A stretch of DNA of 64,000 bases from Paenibacillus albicereus (GCF_012676905.1 NZ_CP051428.1:983001-1047000); one strand, 5' to 3'. Numbered from the stretch's first letter, positions 1 to 9,140 are shown. Notes: generated from the letters alone by a model not told the origin. Numbers and translations are program-made.

Positions 1-1
1 C

Positions 2-637
2 GGCGTCATGAAGCCGGACCTCGGCTCCGTGTCGATCGGAGGCACGGACATCACCGTCCGTACCGAGGCGCAGCGCAGCCGCTGGATCGGCCGCGTGTTC
101 CAGGATCCGATGGCCGGCACCGCGCCGAACATGACGATCGAGGAGAACCTCGCGATGGCGTACAACCGGGGCCGCAAGCGCGGCCTCAGCTGGGCGGTGA
201 CGGGCCGCCGCCGCGCCGTGTTCCGCGAGCAGCTGGGCAAGCTCGGCATCGGCCTGGAGAACCGGCTCACCGCCAAGGTCGGCCTGCTGTCCGGGGGCGA
301 GCGCCAGGCGCTCAGCCTGCTGATGGCGACGTTCACCGAGCCGGACATCCTGCTGCTCGACGAGCATACGGCGGCGCTCGACCCGGCCCGCGCCGAGCTG
401 ATTACGCGCCTTACCGAGACGCTCGTGCGCGAGATGAACCTGACGACGCTCATGGTCACCCACAACATGGAGCAGGCGATCCGCCTCGGCAACCGCCTCA
501 TCATGATGGACAAAGGCCGCATCATCCTCGACATTCCGGCCGGCCGCAAGGACGGCCTCACTGTCCAGCGGCTGCTCGGCGAGTTCGAGCAGATCAGCGG
601 CCAAAAGCTGGCCGACGACCGGCTCGTGCTCGGCTGA
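2..637 (+). CDS. ABC transporter ATP-binding protein (5' truncated by window edge)
   Basis: The reading frame is open from the first bases and enters mid-domain (GVMKPDLGS...), so the Walker A loop lies outside the window and the first ATG at 8 is internal. Seen: Q-loop (VFQDPMAG), ABC signature LSGGERQ, Walker B with ILLLDEHTAALDP, and the H-loop VTHNMEQA. The insertion after the Q-loop (AMAYNRGRKRGLSW) is typical of the ATPases that partner ABC_sub_bind-type periplasmic proteins (COG1101). It probably energises uptake of an amino acid or other small solute with permease and binding protein encoded upstream. It ends just before a terminator, so it is the last gene of its operon. The substrate cannot be told from this part. 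Confidence 0.88.
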   Translation, partial: GVMKPDLGSVSIGGTDITVRTEAQRSRWIGRVFQDPMAGTAPNMTIEENLAMAYNRGRKRGLSWAVTGRRRAVFREQLGKLGIGLENRLTAKVGLLSGGERQALSLLMATFTEPDILLLDEHTAALDPARAELITRLTETLVREMNLTTLMVTHNMEQAIRLGNRLIMMDKGRIILDIPAGRKDGLTVQRLLGEFEQISGQKLADDRLVLG

Positions 638-671
638 CGGGCCCCGCCCGGCAGCACGTCGCGCTCCTTTG

Positions 672-713
672 AAAGCGTTCGGCTCCGTGGAACTACGGGC
701 TGGACGCTTTTTT
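672..713 (+). terminator. Rho-independent terminator after the ABC ATPase gene
   Basis: AAAGCGT (672-678) pairs with ACGCTTT (704-710), with an inner CCGT/ACGG stem, and is followed by more T residues. It lies 35 nt after the stop codon. The rest of 714-850 shows no gene. Confidence 0.75.
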
Positions 714-850
714 CGGTCGGATTGAAGCCGCGGAATTCAGGCAAGGCTGAGCGGAGAAGGGCGCGAGCGGGAGAGGGAGAAAAAGCAGGCATCCAGGGGG
801 AAGTTTCCGTCCGTTCATGCAGAGTTAAGGATTTATGCCGTAAAATGAGG

Positions 851-856
851 TATAAT
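851..856 (+). promoter_or_regulatory. Likely -10 box for the glycosyltransferase operon
   Basis: A perfect TATAAT lies 38 nt before the ATG at 894. No good -35 hexamer is seen at 17 nt (TTAAGG at 825 would need a 20-nt spacer), so this is a tentative call. Confidence 0.35.
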
Positions 857-893
857 TAGGCATTATTTTGCCGCGGGCTTAGGAGTGAAAGCA

Positions 894-1934
894 ATGTTCA
901 AGCAGCAGCCGATACTCGGCATCGTCGTGCCGTGCTACAACGAGGAGGAAGTGCTGGAGCTTACCGTCGTCGAGCTGGACGCCGTCCTTGGCGGCCTGGA
1001 GAAGGAGGGGCTCGTGTCTCCCGAGAGCTTCATCCTGTTCGTCAATGACGGCAGCCGGGACCGCACCTGGCCGCTCATCGCCGACCTCAAGGAGCGCTAC
1101 CGCCGCGTGTCCGGCCTCAATCTGGCCGGCAATGTCGGCCATCAGAACGCTTTGCTTGGCGGACTGATGACGGCCAAGCGCCATGCCGACTGCCTCGTCA
1201 GCATCGACGCCGACCTGCAGGACGACGTGCGCGTCATCCGCGACATGGTGCTGCGCTACCGCGAAGGCTGCGACATCGTCTACGGCGTGCGCAGCAGCCG
1301 GCAGCGCGATACCTGGTTCAAGCGCACGACGGCGGAGGGCTTCTACAAGGTGATGCAAGGCCTCGGCCTGCGCATCGTGAACAACCACGCCGACTACCGG
1401 CTCATGAGCCGCCGCGCGCTGGACGAGCTGGCCCGCTTCTCCGAGGTCAACATCTTCCTGCGCGGCATGGTGCCGCTGCTTGGCTTCGAGACCGGGGTCG
1501 TGTACTATGAGCGGTTGGAGCGGGCGGCGGGAGAGTCCAAATATCCGCTCAAAAAGATGATCAGCTTCGCGCTGGAGGGCATCACCTCGCTGTCGGTCAA
1601 GCCGATCCGGATGGTCACGGCGGCGGGCTTCGCCGTGTTCGCGGTCAGCATCGTCATGGGCATCTACGGCATCGTCTCCAATCTGATGGGACGAGCGGTC
1701 AGCGGCTGGTCGTCGCTCATCGTCTCGCTCTGGTTCATCGGCGGCGTGCAGCTGCTCTCGATCGGCCTGATCGGAGAGTATATCGGCAAGATTTACCGCG
1801 AGGTCAAGCGCCGCCCGCTCTATATCGTAGAGCGGGAGCTGCCTCCGGCCGTGCGCAGCGCCGAGGCCCGCGAGCATGAAGATCCAGCGGAGCGGGAAGG
1901 CGCGCCTGCCGCCCCTGCCCATGCTCTGTCCTAG
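894..1934 (+). CDS. Family 2 glycosyltransferase, GtrB/DPM1-like
   Basis: The 346-residue product has an N-terminal GT-A domain: VVPCYNEE near residues 11-18, NDGSRD near 50, and the metal-binding stretch DADLQDD near 105. Two C-terminal membrane segments follow (about 240-262 and 274-297). This is the layout of GtrB-type enzymes, which move a sugar from a nucleotide donor to undecaprenyl phosphate on the inner face of the membrane. ATG 894 is preferred because AGGAG at 881-885 sits 8 nt upstream; GTG 885 overlaps that site. A polytopic membrane protein follows 12 nt downstream, which suggests a lipid-linked sugar donor and transferase pair acting on a surface glycan. The sugar is unknown. 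Confidence 0.88.
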   Translation: MFKQQPILGIVVPCYNEEEVLELTVVELDAVLGGLEKEGLVSPESFILFVNDGSRDRTWPLIADLKERYRRVSGLNLAGNVGHQNALLGGLMTAKRHADCLVSIDADLQDDVRVIRDMVLRYREGCDIVYGVRSSRQRDTWFKRTTAEGFYKVMQGLGLRIVNNHADYRLMSRRALDELARFSEVNIFLRGMVPLLGFETGVVYYERLERAAGESKYPLKKMISFALEGITSLSVKPIRMVTAAGFAVFAVSIVMGIYGIVSNLMGRAVSGWSSLIVSLWFIGGVQLLSIGLIGEYIGKIYREVKRRPLYIVERELPPAVRSAEAREHEDPAEREGAPAAPAHALS

Positions 1935-1946
1935 GGGGGACTACGA

Positions 1947-3395
1947 TTGAGAGAACGCATCAAGCTCGAATATGCCGCGGCCGCGGCCGCAATCGGCATT
2001 CTGATCGGACTGCTGTTCGCCTCGCCGTTCATCGGCATGGCGGACAGCGGCGATTTCCTGCGGGTGCTCATGACGACGGGGCTGGACTACAATCCGGCGG
2101 CCGTCAGCTACGAGGACCGGTTTTTCGGCTGGGCCAACGAGGTGTTCGCCTACGAGGGCATCCGCGGCGCCTACATCACCTCGCAGCTGATTCCGGTCTA
2201 CATCGCCCGCTCGATCGGATGGCTGTACGACCAGACGCTGTTCAACGTGCGCTTCCTCGGCGCGGTCTACGGGGCGCTGCTCGTGTCCGCCGTGTTCCTG
2301 ATCGTCCGTTCGGGCAGGCGGTACAGCCTGTCGGCGGCGGCCATGCTGGCGGCGGGGCTGCTGTTCGTCTTCCTCGACATCCGCTACGTCGCGTACTTCA
2401 ACTCCTTCTTCGCCGAGCCGGTCTCGCTCGTGTTCCTGCTGCTGACCGTCGCTTCCGGCCTGCGGCTCGCCCACCAGGACAAGCCGACGACGGGAGCGGC
2501 GCTGTTCTTCTTCGCCTGCGTGTTCATGCTCGCTACGGCGAAGCTGCAGAATACGCCGATCGGCATCGTGCTCGCGCTGTACGGCCTGCGGCTGCTTCCG
2601 CTGCGATGGGACCGCGCCTGGAAGCGCTGCGTGCTGTGGGGCTGCTCGGCGCTGTTCCTGCTGTCCGCGCTGCTGTATGCGTTCGCGCCGGACGGGCTCA
2701 AGCACATCAACCTGTACCAGACCGTCTTCTTCGGCATCTTGAACGAATCGCCGGACGTGAAGGGCGACCTGCGCGATCTCGGCCTGCCGGAGAAGCTGGC
2801 GGTCAACGCCGGCACGAACTTCTTCCAGACGGATGCGGCCATTCCGCAGGAAGCGCCGGAGATGAAGGCGGATTTCTACGACCGGATGTCCCACGGCAAG
2901 GTGATGCTGTTCTACGTGACCCATCCGCAGCGGCTGGTCGGCCTGCTCGACCGGGCAGCGGAGCGCGGCGTGCATCTGAAGATCAGCTATCTCGGCAACT
3001 ACGAAAAGAGCGAGGGCAAGCCGGCGCTCGCGCTCAGCGACCGCTACAGCGGATGGAGCCGGCTCAAGGCGGAGTATATGCCGCGTTCGCTTTGGTTCGT
3101 GGCGCTGTTCTACCTGCTCTACGCGGCCGGCTGCGCGGCCGAATGGCTGCGAGCCCGCAGCAGGTCGGGCCGCATGACGGCCGAGCTGATGCTGCTCGTC
3201 GCTTTTGTCGGCGCCTTCTCGTTCGTCATCCCCGTCGTCGGGGACGGGCTGGCCGACATCGAGAAGCATCTGTTCCTCTACAATGCGGCCTCCGACATGA
3301 TGCTCGTCGCCGCAGCCGCATGGCTCGTCCATCGGATCGCCGGCCTGCTGCGCAGCCGGCGCGGCCGCAGCGGCTACGGGACGTACCGCTTCTAG
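1947..3395 (+). CDS. Polytopic membrane protein, probable GT-C-like glycan transferase (possibly WsfD-like)
   Basis: This 482-residue protein has about ten hydrophobic segments and an early periplasmic-type loop containing MADSGDF, like the acidic first loop of GT-C transferases. It starts with TTG at 1947, preceded by AGGGGGGA at 1933-1940. It is 12 nt after the GtrB-like gene, so co-transcription is likely. By analogy with GtrB/GtrC systems it would use the lipid-linked sugar outside the membrane. WsfD, a hexose transferase of S-layer glycan loci, is a possible family match from memory, not verified. The last codons lie inside the first unit of a 40-bp tandem array that continues past the stop. 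Confidence 0.6.
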   Translation: MRERIKLEYAAAAAAIGILIGLLFASPFIGMADSGDFLRVLMTTGLDYNPAAVSYEDRFFGWANEVFAYEGIRGAYITSQLIPVYIARSIGWLYDQTLFNVRFLGAVYGALLVSAVFLIVRSGRRYSLSAAAMLAAGLLFVFLDIRYVAYFNSFFAEPVSLVFLLLTVASGLRLAHQDKPTTGAALFFFACVFMLATAKLQNTPIGIVLALYGLRLLPLRWDRAWKRCVLWGCSALFLLSALLYAFAPDGLKHINLYQTVFFGILNESPDVKGDLRDLGLPEKLAVNAGTNFFQTDAAIPQEAPEMKADFYDRMSHGKVMLFYVTHPQRLVGLLDRAAERGVHLKISYLGNYEKSEGKPALALSDRYSGWSRLKAEYMPRSLWFVALFYLLYAAGCAAEWLRARSRSGRMTAELMLLVAFVGAFSFVIPVVGDGLADIEKHLFLYNAASDMMLVAAAAWLVHRIAGLLRSRRGRSGYGTYRF

Positions 3396-3733
3396 GCTCG
3401 GATCGCCGCAGGGGCTGCGGGACGTGCCGCTGCTAGGGCGGATGGCAGCAGAGGCTGCGGGACGTGCCGCTGCTAGGGCGGATGGCAGCAGAGGCTGCGG
3501 GGCGTACCGCTGCTAGGGCAGATGGCCGCAGGGGCTGCGGGACGTGCCGCTGCGAGGGCGGATGGCCGCAGGGGCTGCGGGACGTGCCCGCTGCTAGGGC
3601 GGATGGCCTAAGGGGCTGCGGGACGTGCCGCTGCTAGGGCGGATGGCAGCAGAGGCTGCGGGGCGTACCGCTGCTAGGGCGGATGGCCGCAGGCTGCGGG
3701 ACGTGCCCGCTGCTAGGACGGATGGCCGCAGGG
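3373..3733. repeat. 40-bp tandem array, nine copies, the first overlapping a gene end
   Basis: Units begin at about 3373, 3413, 3453, 3493, 3533, 3573, 3614, 3654 and 3692; most are 40 bp, with 38- and 41-bp variants. The consensus starts GGCTGCGGGACGTGCCGCTG and ends GGATGGCAGCAGA or GGATGGCCGCAGG. Each unit contains a near-palindrome, GCGG-N-ACGT-N-CCGC. The most diverged copy (3373-3412) covers the last codons and stop of the upstream gene, so the array probably grew from that gene tail. Copies 2 and 3 are identical. Confidence 0.9.
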
Positions 3734-3737
3734 GCTA

Positions 3738-3908
3738 ATGGCGGTTGCTTTTAATGCCGATGGCGGGCAGCAAGGCAGCGACAGTAGCTGCGCCGAGCAG
3801 CGGCATTCTGATTGCCTCGCGTTGGATGTCTGGTTGCCCAGCATTCCACGCCAGTGCGCCGAGATTGTCTCGGTCTCCGATAGGCGCCGCCTCCAAACCA
3901 ACCGCCAT
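3738..3908. repeat. 171-bp stretch bounded by a 10-bp inverted repeat
   Basis: ATGGCGGTTG at 3738-3747 is exactly repeated in inverted form at 3899-3908. Inside is a small perfect hairpin, CCGAGA-TTG-TCTCGG (3860-3874). The open frames here have no ribosome binding site and I do not call a gene. It may be a small degenerate mobile element, but that is a guess. Confidence 0.3.
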
Positions 3909-3911
3909 CGT

Positions 3912-4096
3912 CTAACGAAACTGACGAGTGTTATTTTGGTCATTTCCGCTTCTATCACCGGCTAACGAAACTCAGGAGCGTTATTTGGCCTAATTTGCCC
4001 TGAAATGACCCTAATGTAGCCCAATAGCGCTCCACAGTTTCGTTAGAATTATTAATCTCCTCATTTCGCGCGAATAGCGACTTATAGTTGCGTTAG
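3912..4096. repeat. Two direct and two inverted ~50-bp repeats (CTAACGAAACT family)
   Basis: CTAACGAAAC begins at 3912 and again at 3962 (50-bp spacing). The inverted form ending TTTCGTTAG or TTGCGTTAG occurs at about 4022-4047 and 4072-4096, again about 50 bp apart. TAACGAAACTCAGGAGCG... (3963) is complementary to most of the stretch at 4024-4046, so the region can fold into nested long hairpins. No coding function is seen. Confidence 0.65.
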
Positions 4097-4138
4097 CGCG
4101 GCAGATGCCCTCTTTTGACATCACCTTTGCCAACTGTT

Positions 4139-4195
4139 CGAAACACAAACGGGACGAAGCGGAGAAAGATTCCGCCTCGTCCCGTTTGTGTTTCG
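4139..4195. repeat. Long hairpin with 25-bp arms
   Basis: The arm 4139-4163 (starting CGAAACACAAACGGG) pairs with 4171-4195 with one mismatch around a 7-nt loop. No T-run follows on either strand, so it is not a classical terminator. Confidence 0.7.
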
Positions 4196-4249
4196 GCAAA
4201 TTTGCGGAGACTGGCCTTGATGCTGGTGTCTATCCGATCTCGCCTGGTT

Positions 4250-4453
4250 CAGCTGCCTCACGGGCCCGTCCGCTGCCCTGCGGGGTCGGCTGCCTTGCAG
4301 GCTCGTCAGATGCCCTGCAGGCCCGTCCAGCTGCCCTTTCTCGGGCGCCCATCCGCGCTGTTCTGCAGGCCCGTCCAGCTGCCTCTCTCGGGCGCCCGTC
4401 CAGCTGCCTCACGGGCCCGTCCAGCTGCTTCACGGCCCATCCAGCTGCTTCTC
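4250..4453. repeat. Degenerate short tandem repeats, unit about 18-26 bp
   Basis: Roughly nine imperfect copies of CAGCTGCCTCACGGGCCCGTC occur, with variants such as CAGCTGCTTCACGGCCCATC. A larger 48-bp period is visible between 4317 and about 4411. Open frames across it are low-complexity and look spurious. Confidence 0.6.
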
Positions 4454-4484
4454 CGCAGCTTCGTCGAGGCCTGCCTTGTCCGTT

Positions 4485-4506
4485 GACCCTGCCGTTTGGC
4501 AGGGTC
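4485..4506 (-). terminator. Hairpin just after the PucR-family gene
   Basis: GACCCTGCC-GTTT-GGCAGGGTC is a perfect 9-bp stem 11 nt beyond the stop codon of the minus-strand regulator gene. There is no T-run, so termination is only likely from position and stem strength. Confidence 0.4.
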
Positions 4507-4516
4507 CGCTCCGCCC

Positions 4517-6196
4517 TCAGCGGGCGGACGGACCGGCGCCGCTCCGAAGCTTGTACGCCATGAGCGCCATCTCCAGGCCGATCCGCTTGTGCGGCTCGCG
4601 GAACGGATCGCCGATCAGCTCGGTCAGCCGTTCCATCCGGTTGTAGAGCGTCTGGCGGTGGATGAACAGACGGCGCGCCGTCTCGTGCTTGGAGCCGAAG
4701 CATTTGAGGTACATGTCCAGCGTCTCCAGCAGCTGCCGGCGAGCTTCCTTCTCCAGCTGCAGGATCGGGCCGAGATGGTCCTGCACGTAGCCGCCCAGCA
4801 GCTGCGTGTCGGGAATCGCCTGCAGCAGCTGGTACGCGCCGAGCTCGTGGTAAAAGACAGCCGCGCCCAGCTCGGGAACGCGCCGGGCGATCTCCAGCGC
4901 CTCGCCGGCTTCGCGGAACGCGGCGGGAGCGTCGAGCAGCGCCGCGCGGGCTTTGCCGCCGGCGGCGCGCAGCCGCATGCCGCCGAGCTGCTCGCCGGCA
5001 TAGCGCAGCGCGTCCTCGAGCACGCGGCGCGCGCCGCCGAGCAGCCGCTGCTCGGCGGCGGGGAAGCCCCCGCCGTCCGCCAGCAGCAGCAGCCGCGTCA
5101 GCGAGGCCGACTCCGCATGCAGGCTGCCGCGCAGGCCATGCTTGCGCAGCAGCGTGCGCAGCAGCACCGGCAGGTCGCGCGCCGCTCCCTCGAGCCGGTC
5201 GCCGCGATCCTCGCCGTCGTCCGCCTCGAGCTCAAGCAGCAGCGCGAGCGCGGCGCCGGCGCCTCCGGCCGCCAGTCCGGCGAGCGAGCGGGCCTGCTCC
5301 TCGCTGCGCGCCTTGCCCTCCATCAGCTCGGGGATGAGGCGGTCCTGGCGGCGAGCCTCATGCTCGCGGCCGAACTGCGTGCGCAGCGTCAGAGCGGCGG
5401 CGGCGGAGGCGGCGGCCTCCAGGTAGGGAGACCGCAGCTCGGCCTCCTCGCTATCCTCGACGACGAGCCCGACGGCGGCGAGCAGCTGGCCGTAGCCGAG
5501 CACCGGGCGCAGCAGCAGCTGCCCGCCGAGCTCCAGCGGCAGCAGCAGCGGGGCGCGGCCGTCGCCGAAGCGCCCGGCGAGCTCCAGCTCGCGCAGCTCG
5601 AGCCCAGCCAGCTCCCGCTGCCCCGGCTCGGCGGCGAGCGGCGGATGATGCCGGTCCGGCTCCAGCAGCGAGTAGAACACCGTCTGCCGGCCGGTGTCGG
5701 CATGCAGCAAGCGCAGCACGGCGGCGATGTCGCTGTGCTGCAGCGTCAGCTGCTGCAGCCGCCGCGCGAAGCGGTCGGCCTGGTCCTGACTCGCGCGCCG
5801 CCGGCCGAGGATGAGCCCGTGGATATCCTGGGTGATGTCCGAGAAACGGACCGGCCGGTCGAAGACGATGACGGGGAAGCCGTGCTCTTCGGCCAGGTCG
5901 AGCACCTCCACCGCCACCTCGTCGATGCTCGTGCCGAGCTCGAGGATGAGTCCGGCGGCTTCCTGCACGATCAGCTGGCGGACATAATCGAGCCGGTCCT
6001 GGACAGGCTGTTTGAGCCACAGCCCGGTGGTAAGAATAAGATCATGGGGGCGGACAAAAGGCGCGTTGCGCACGATCTCGATCACATGCACCCATCCGAC
6101 CGGGCGGCCGATCCCTCGGCTGCCCGCCGCCAGCCTGGCGCCGGCGAACAGGGGACGCTGCAGGATGTCCCGTACTTGCAAGTCCGTCACGTTCAT
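4517..6196 (-). CDS. adeR: PucR-family transcriptional regulator, likely AdeR (activator of ald)
   Basis: The 559-residue protein has the PucR N-terminal domain ([12 protein letters not shown]... near residue 6; GWVHVIEI near 34) and the C-terminal PucR helix-turn-helix ([20 protein letters not shown]) close to residue 520. The middle is Ala/Leu/Arg-rich and less conserved. In Bacillus subtilis the PucR-family protein AdeR is encoded divergently from ald and activates it. The same divergent layout is seen here, with alanine dehydrogenase starting 188 nt away, so the same role is inferred. The ATG at 6196 has no clear ribosome binding site, so the start is uncertain. Confidence 0.82.
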   Translation of the reverse strand: MNVTDLQVRDILQRPLFAGARLAAGSRGIGRPVGWVHVIEIVRNAPFVRPHDLILTTGLWLKQPVQDRLDYVRQLIVQEAAGLILELGTSIDEVAVEVLDLAEEHGFPVIVFDRPVRFSDITQDIHGLILGRRRASQDQADRFARRLQQLTLQHSDIAAVLRLLHADTGRQTVFYSLLEPDRHHPPLAAEPGQRELAGLELRELELAGRFGDGRAPLLLPLELGGQLLLRPVLGYGQLLAAVGLVVEDSEEAELRSPYLEAAASAAAALTLRTQFGREHEARRQDRLIPELMEGKARSEEQARSLAGLAAGGAGAALALLLELEADDGEDRGDRLEGAARDLPVLLRTLLRKHGLRGSLHAESASLTRLLLLADGGGFPAAEQRLLGGARRVLEDALRYAGEQLGGMRLRAAGGKARAALLDAPAAFREAGEALEIARRVPELGAAVFYHELGAYQLLQAIPDTQLLGGYVQDHLGPILQLEKEARRQLLETLDMYLKCFGSKHETARRLFIHRQTLYNRMERLTELIGDPFREPHKRIGLEMALMAYKLRSGAGPSAR

Positions 6197-6383
6197 GGAG
6201 GGACAACACCTTTCCGCGGAGCATATATTGAAGCAAGATGATGCAGCACCGTCATGTCAGCTATCGGCAACACGTCGACCCGCGGCGGCGAAAGCTTCGA
6301 CAACGTGTAAGATGCCGCCCGTCCCGAGCTGCCGTACCATAGAAAAAGGAAAACAACCCTATTATAGACGAGGTGCCTGTCCC

Positions 6384-7496
6384 ATGAAAATCGGAATTCC
6401 AAAGGAAATCAAAAACAACGAGAACCGCGTCGCCCTCACCCCGATGGGAGCGGCCGAGCTGATCCGGGCCGGGCACAGCGTGCTGATCGAGCGCGGCGCA
6501 GGCGAGGAGAGCGGCTTTGCCGACGCGGCGTACGAGGCGGCAGGCGCGTCCATCGCGCCGGAGGCGGCGGACGTGTGGGGCAGGAGCGAGATGGTGATGA
6601 AGGTGAAGGAGCCGCTGCCCGTCGAATACGGCCACTTCCGCCCGGGCCTGCTGCTGTTCGCTTACCTGCATCTGGCCGCTGAGCCGGAGCTGGCCGAGGC
6701 GCTGCGAGCCGCGGGCGTGACGGCGGTCGCCTACGAGACGATCCGCGTGAACGGCGCGCTGCCGCTGCTCGCTCCGATGAGCGAGGTAGCCGGCCGCATG
6801 GCCGTGCAGGTCGGCGCCCAGATGCTGGAGAAGGCGTACGGCGGCAAGGGCAAGCTGCTGTCCGGCGTGACCGGCGTGAAGCGGGGCAAGGTGACAGTCA
6901 TCGGCGCGGGCATCGCGGGCACGAGCTCGGTGCAGCTGGCGGTCGGGCTCGGAGCGGACGTGACCGTGCTCGATACGAACACGAACCGGCTGCGCGAGCT
7001 GGCGCTGCTGTTCGGCAGCCGCCTGCAGACGCTCCAGTCGACGACGCACAACCTGGCGGAGTCGGTGCGCGAGGCGGATCTCGTCATCTCGACGGTGCTC
7101 ATCCCGGGCGGCAAGGCGCCGAAGCTCGTCACCGAGGAGATGGTGCGCTCGATGGAAAAGGGCTCCGTCATCGTCGACGTGGCGATCGACCAGGGCGGCA
7201 GCGTCGAGACGATCGACCGCATCACGACGCATGACGATCCGGTATTCGAAAAGCACGGCGTGCTGCACTATGCGGTCGCCAACATCCCCGGCGCCGTGCC
7301 GTACACGTCGACGATGGCGCTCACGAACGCGACGCTGCCGTTCGCGCTGCAGCTCGCCTCGCTCGGCGCGGCGGATGCGATCCGCGCTTCGCAGCCGCTC
7401 CGCGAGGGCGTCAATACGATGGGCGGCCATGTCACCTACGAAGCGGTCGCCCGCGACCTCGGCTACGCCTACAAGCCGGTGCTGGAGCTGGTGTAG
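6384..7496 (+). CDS. ald: Alanine dehydrogenase
   Basis: The 370-residue protein catalyses NAD-dependent oxidative deamination of L-alanine to pyruvate and ammonia. Seen: the N-terminal signature [14 protein letters not shown], Lys75 (MKVKEP) and His96 (YLHLA), which match the substrate-binding and catalytic residues of the family, and the Rossmann loop [11 protein letters not shown] near residue 172. Length matches the usual ~370. ATG 6384 is preceded by GAGGTG at 6370-6375; the frame is open further upstream but the protein signature begins here. It is divergent from the PucR-family regulator, which probably activates it in response to alanine. Confidence 0.96.
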   Translation: MKIGIPKEIKNNENRVALTPMGAAELIRAGHSVLIERGAGEESGFADAAYEAAGASIAPEAADVWGRSEMVMKVKEPLPVEYGHFRPGLLLFAYLHLAAEPELAEALRAAGVTAVAYETIRVNGALPLLAPMSEVAGRMAVQVGAQMLEKAYGGKGKLLSGVTGVKRGKVTVIGAGIAGTSSVQLAVGLGADVTVLDTNTNRLRELALLFGSRLQTLQSTTHNLAESVREADLVISTVLIPGGKAPKLVTEEMVRSMEKGSVIVDVAIDQGGSVETIDRITTHDDPVFEKHGVLHYAVANIPGAVPYTSTMALTNATLPFALQLASLGAADAIRASQPLREGVNTMGGHVTYEAVARDLGYAYKPVLELV

Positions 7497-7695
7497 CGGA
7501 CTAGGTCGCATGGGCGAACCTATTGGTCCATAGGGAGAACGACGCGATGCGCCATTCGTTCGTTCCTCCGGACTGGGGCAGCGCCAGGAATTCGAAAGTG
7601 TATGGGCTTGAGCAAAGCGGCTCATTGGCATGACCAGCAAGCCGAAAGTGCCGTGGCTCGCAACCCGCTGGTTGCATGCACGCCCCATCCGCTCG

Positions 7696-7727
7696 AAAAG
7701 CCCCTCTCCATCGGGAGAGGGGCTTTT
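7696..7727. terminator. Bidirectional terminator between ald and the DUF948 gene
   Basis: AAAAGCCCCTCTCC pairs perfectly with GGAGAGGGGCTTTT around ATCG. A/T-runs on both flanks let it serve either strand. Apart from this and the repeat at 7780, the interval 7497-7838 shows nothing recognisable. Confidence 0.85.
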
Positions 7728-7779
7728 GCGGTGCAACGGAAGCGGCCGATCAGCGCGCTCGGCATTCGGCAGCGGTCGT

Positions 7780-7848
7780 ACGGACGCCGCTCCGAAGCCG
7801 CCAGCGGCCAGAACCGCACGGACGCCGCTCCGAAGCCGCTAGCGGACG
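7780..7848. repeat. 38-bp direct repeat, two copies
   Basis: ACGGACGCCGCTCCGAAGCC occurs at 7780 and again at 7818 with closely matching flanks. The second copy runs into the end of the DUF948 gene. A similar string occurs near 4530, at the end of the PucR-family gene. Confidence 0.6.
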
Positions 7849-8261
7849 CGCGGGGTCGGGGCCGCCGATGGGCCGCCGATGCGGATCGAGACGGCTTCAC
7901 CCTGCAGCGGGCGGCCCGCACGCGGGGCGGCGCTTGGGCGGGAGCCGCTGCTCTTCTCGGCCATCGCCTGCTTGAACGACTCGGCGACCTGATGGATGAC
8001 GTCGCCCACGTCATGGGCGCTGTCCAGCAGCGGATCGACCGTCGTGATGCGGCCTTTGACCTCGCGGATCGTGCTGTTCGCCGTGCGGACGAGGGCGGTC
8101 GCTTCGCCGGCGATCGGGTCGATGCGGCCCCGCAGCTCGGCGACGGTCTGCTGCACCTCGTCGAGCGTCGAGCGGAGCTTGCGCAGCGACTGGATGCCGA
8201 ACCAGGCGAGGGCGGCCAGGGAAAGGGAGGCGATCGCGGCGCTTGCTCCGGTGAGAGTCAT
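7839..8261 (-). CDS. DUF948 family protein
   Basis: A 140-residue protein with one N-terminal membrane helix (about residues 5-24) and an amphipathic helical region (LRSTLDEVQQTVAELRGRIDPI...) with the spacing typical of DUF948. Many Bacillus relatives annotated as general stress proteins have this form. The gene starts 3 nt after the upstream stress-type gene and is surely co-transcribed with it. Molecular function is unknown. The C-terminal 30 residues are Ser/Pro/Arg-rich. Confidence 0.8.
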   Translation of the reverse strand: MTLTGASAAIASLSLAALAWFGIQSLRKLRSTLDEVQQTVAELRGRIDPIAGEATALVRTANSTIREVKGRITTVDPLLDSAHDVGDVIHQVAESFKQAMAEKSSGSRPSAAPRAGRPLQGEAVSIRIGGPSAAPTPRVR

Positions 8262-8264
8262 CGC

Positions 8265-9011
8265 TTATTCCCCCGTCGGAGCGATCGGGACGATCAGCTC
8301 CTGCGCCGGAGCCGGCGCATCGACCGTGCTCTCGTCCGGACGAGGGCCGATGAGGACCCGCACGTCCTCGGCCGCAGCGCCGGATGCCGCGCCGGCGGCA
8401 GCGGCGGACTCCTCCCTCACCCGGTTCAGGCGAACGGCGCGGTCCGCCGAGCCGGGAGCCGCAGCTTCGCCGCGCAGTCCTGCCGTCGCGCTCGCCTCGG
8501 CAGCCGCCGCCGGTCCGGCGGCCGTCTCCTCCAGCGAGCCGCAGGCCGTCACGATCCGTTCCGCCAGCGCCTGGTTGCCCGTGTCTGCCGTGGCGATGAC
8601 CAGCACATGGTCCTGCTCGACGAGCGTCCGGTACTGCTCCGCTTGATGATCCGGGATGCCGAGGCCGGCCAGGCCGCCGACAAGCGTGCCGGCGCTGCCG
8701 CCGAATGCCGCTCCCGCCAGCACGGTCGCGATCGGCCCCGCCGCGAGCAGCGGACCGATGCCGGGCACGAACAGCAAGCCCGCCGTCGCCAGCACGCCCG
8801 CCGCGCCGCCGAGCACGGCTCCGGCGAGTCCCCCGGATACCATGCCTTCCGGCGCGTTCGTACCGCTCTTGGATTCTACCCGGCATACCTCTTCGCGGGT
8901 CCGCCGGATGACCGACAGCTGCTCCTTGCTCCAGCCTGCCGCCTTGAGCTCCTCGACCGCGCGAAGCGCGTCCTTTTCCGTCCGGAATATCCCTACCACT
9001 GGTGCCGTCAT
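8265..9011 (-). CDS. General-stress-type protein (YflT/GSP17M-like N-domain with glycine-rich membrane segment)
   Basis: The 248-residue protein begins with a domain like the general stress protein 17M family (VVGIFRTEKDALRAVEELKAAG). A Gly/Ala-rich hydrophobic stretch follows (about residues 60-120: GLAGAVLGGAAGVLATAGLL) and then a second short alpha/beta part (EQDHVLVIATAD). The C-terminal 80 residues are Ala-rich and variable. It is followed after 3 nt by the DUF948 gene, so the two form a small operon, probably induced by envelope or general stress (inference from families). No clear SigB promoter was found upstream. Confidence 0.72.
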   Translation of the reverse strand: MTAPVVGIFRTEKDALRAVEELKAAGWSKEQLSVIRRTREEVCRVESKSGTNAPEGMVSGGLAGAVLGGAAGVLATAGLLFVPGIGPLLAAGPIATVLAGAAFGGSAGTLVGGLAGLGIPDHQAEQYRTLVEQDHVLVIATADTGNQALAERIVTACGSLEETAAGPAAAAEASATAGLRGEAAAPGSADRAVRLNRVREESAAAAGAASGAAAEDVRVLIGPRPDESTVDAPAPAQELIVPIAPTGE

Positions 9012-9140
9012 GTCGATTCCTCCTCGGATGGTCGTATGTCCTCGCTGTCAGCTCGAGCTACTCTGAACATCACCACGGGGACAAGCGGCGCAAACAAGGC
9101 GGACAAACAGGGCGGCCACATTTATTTTTAGAACCGGAAC

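Noticed and set aside
3738-3965. Small protein gene between the repeats
   Set aside because: No ribosome site and no recognisable features. The ATG lies in an inverted repeat arm.
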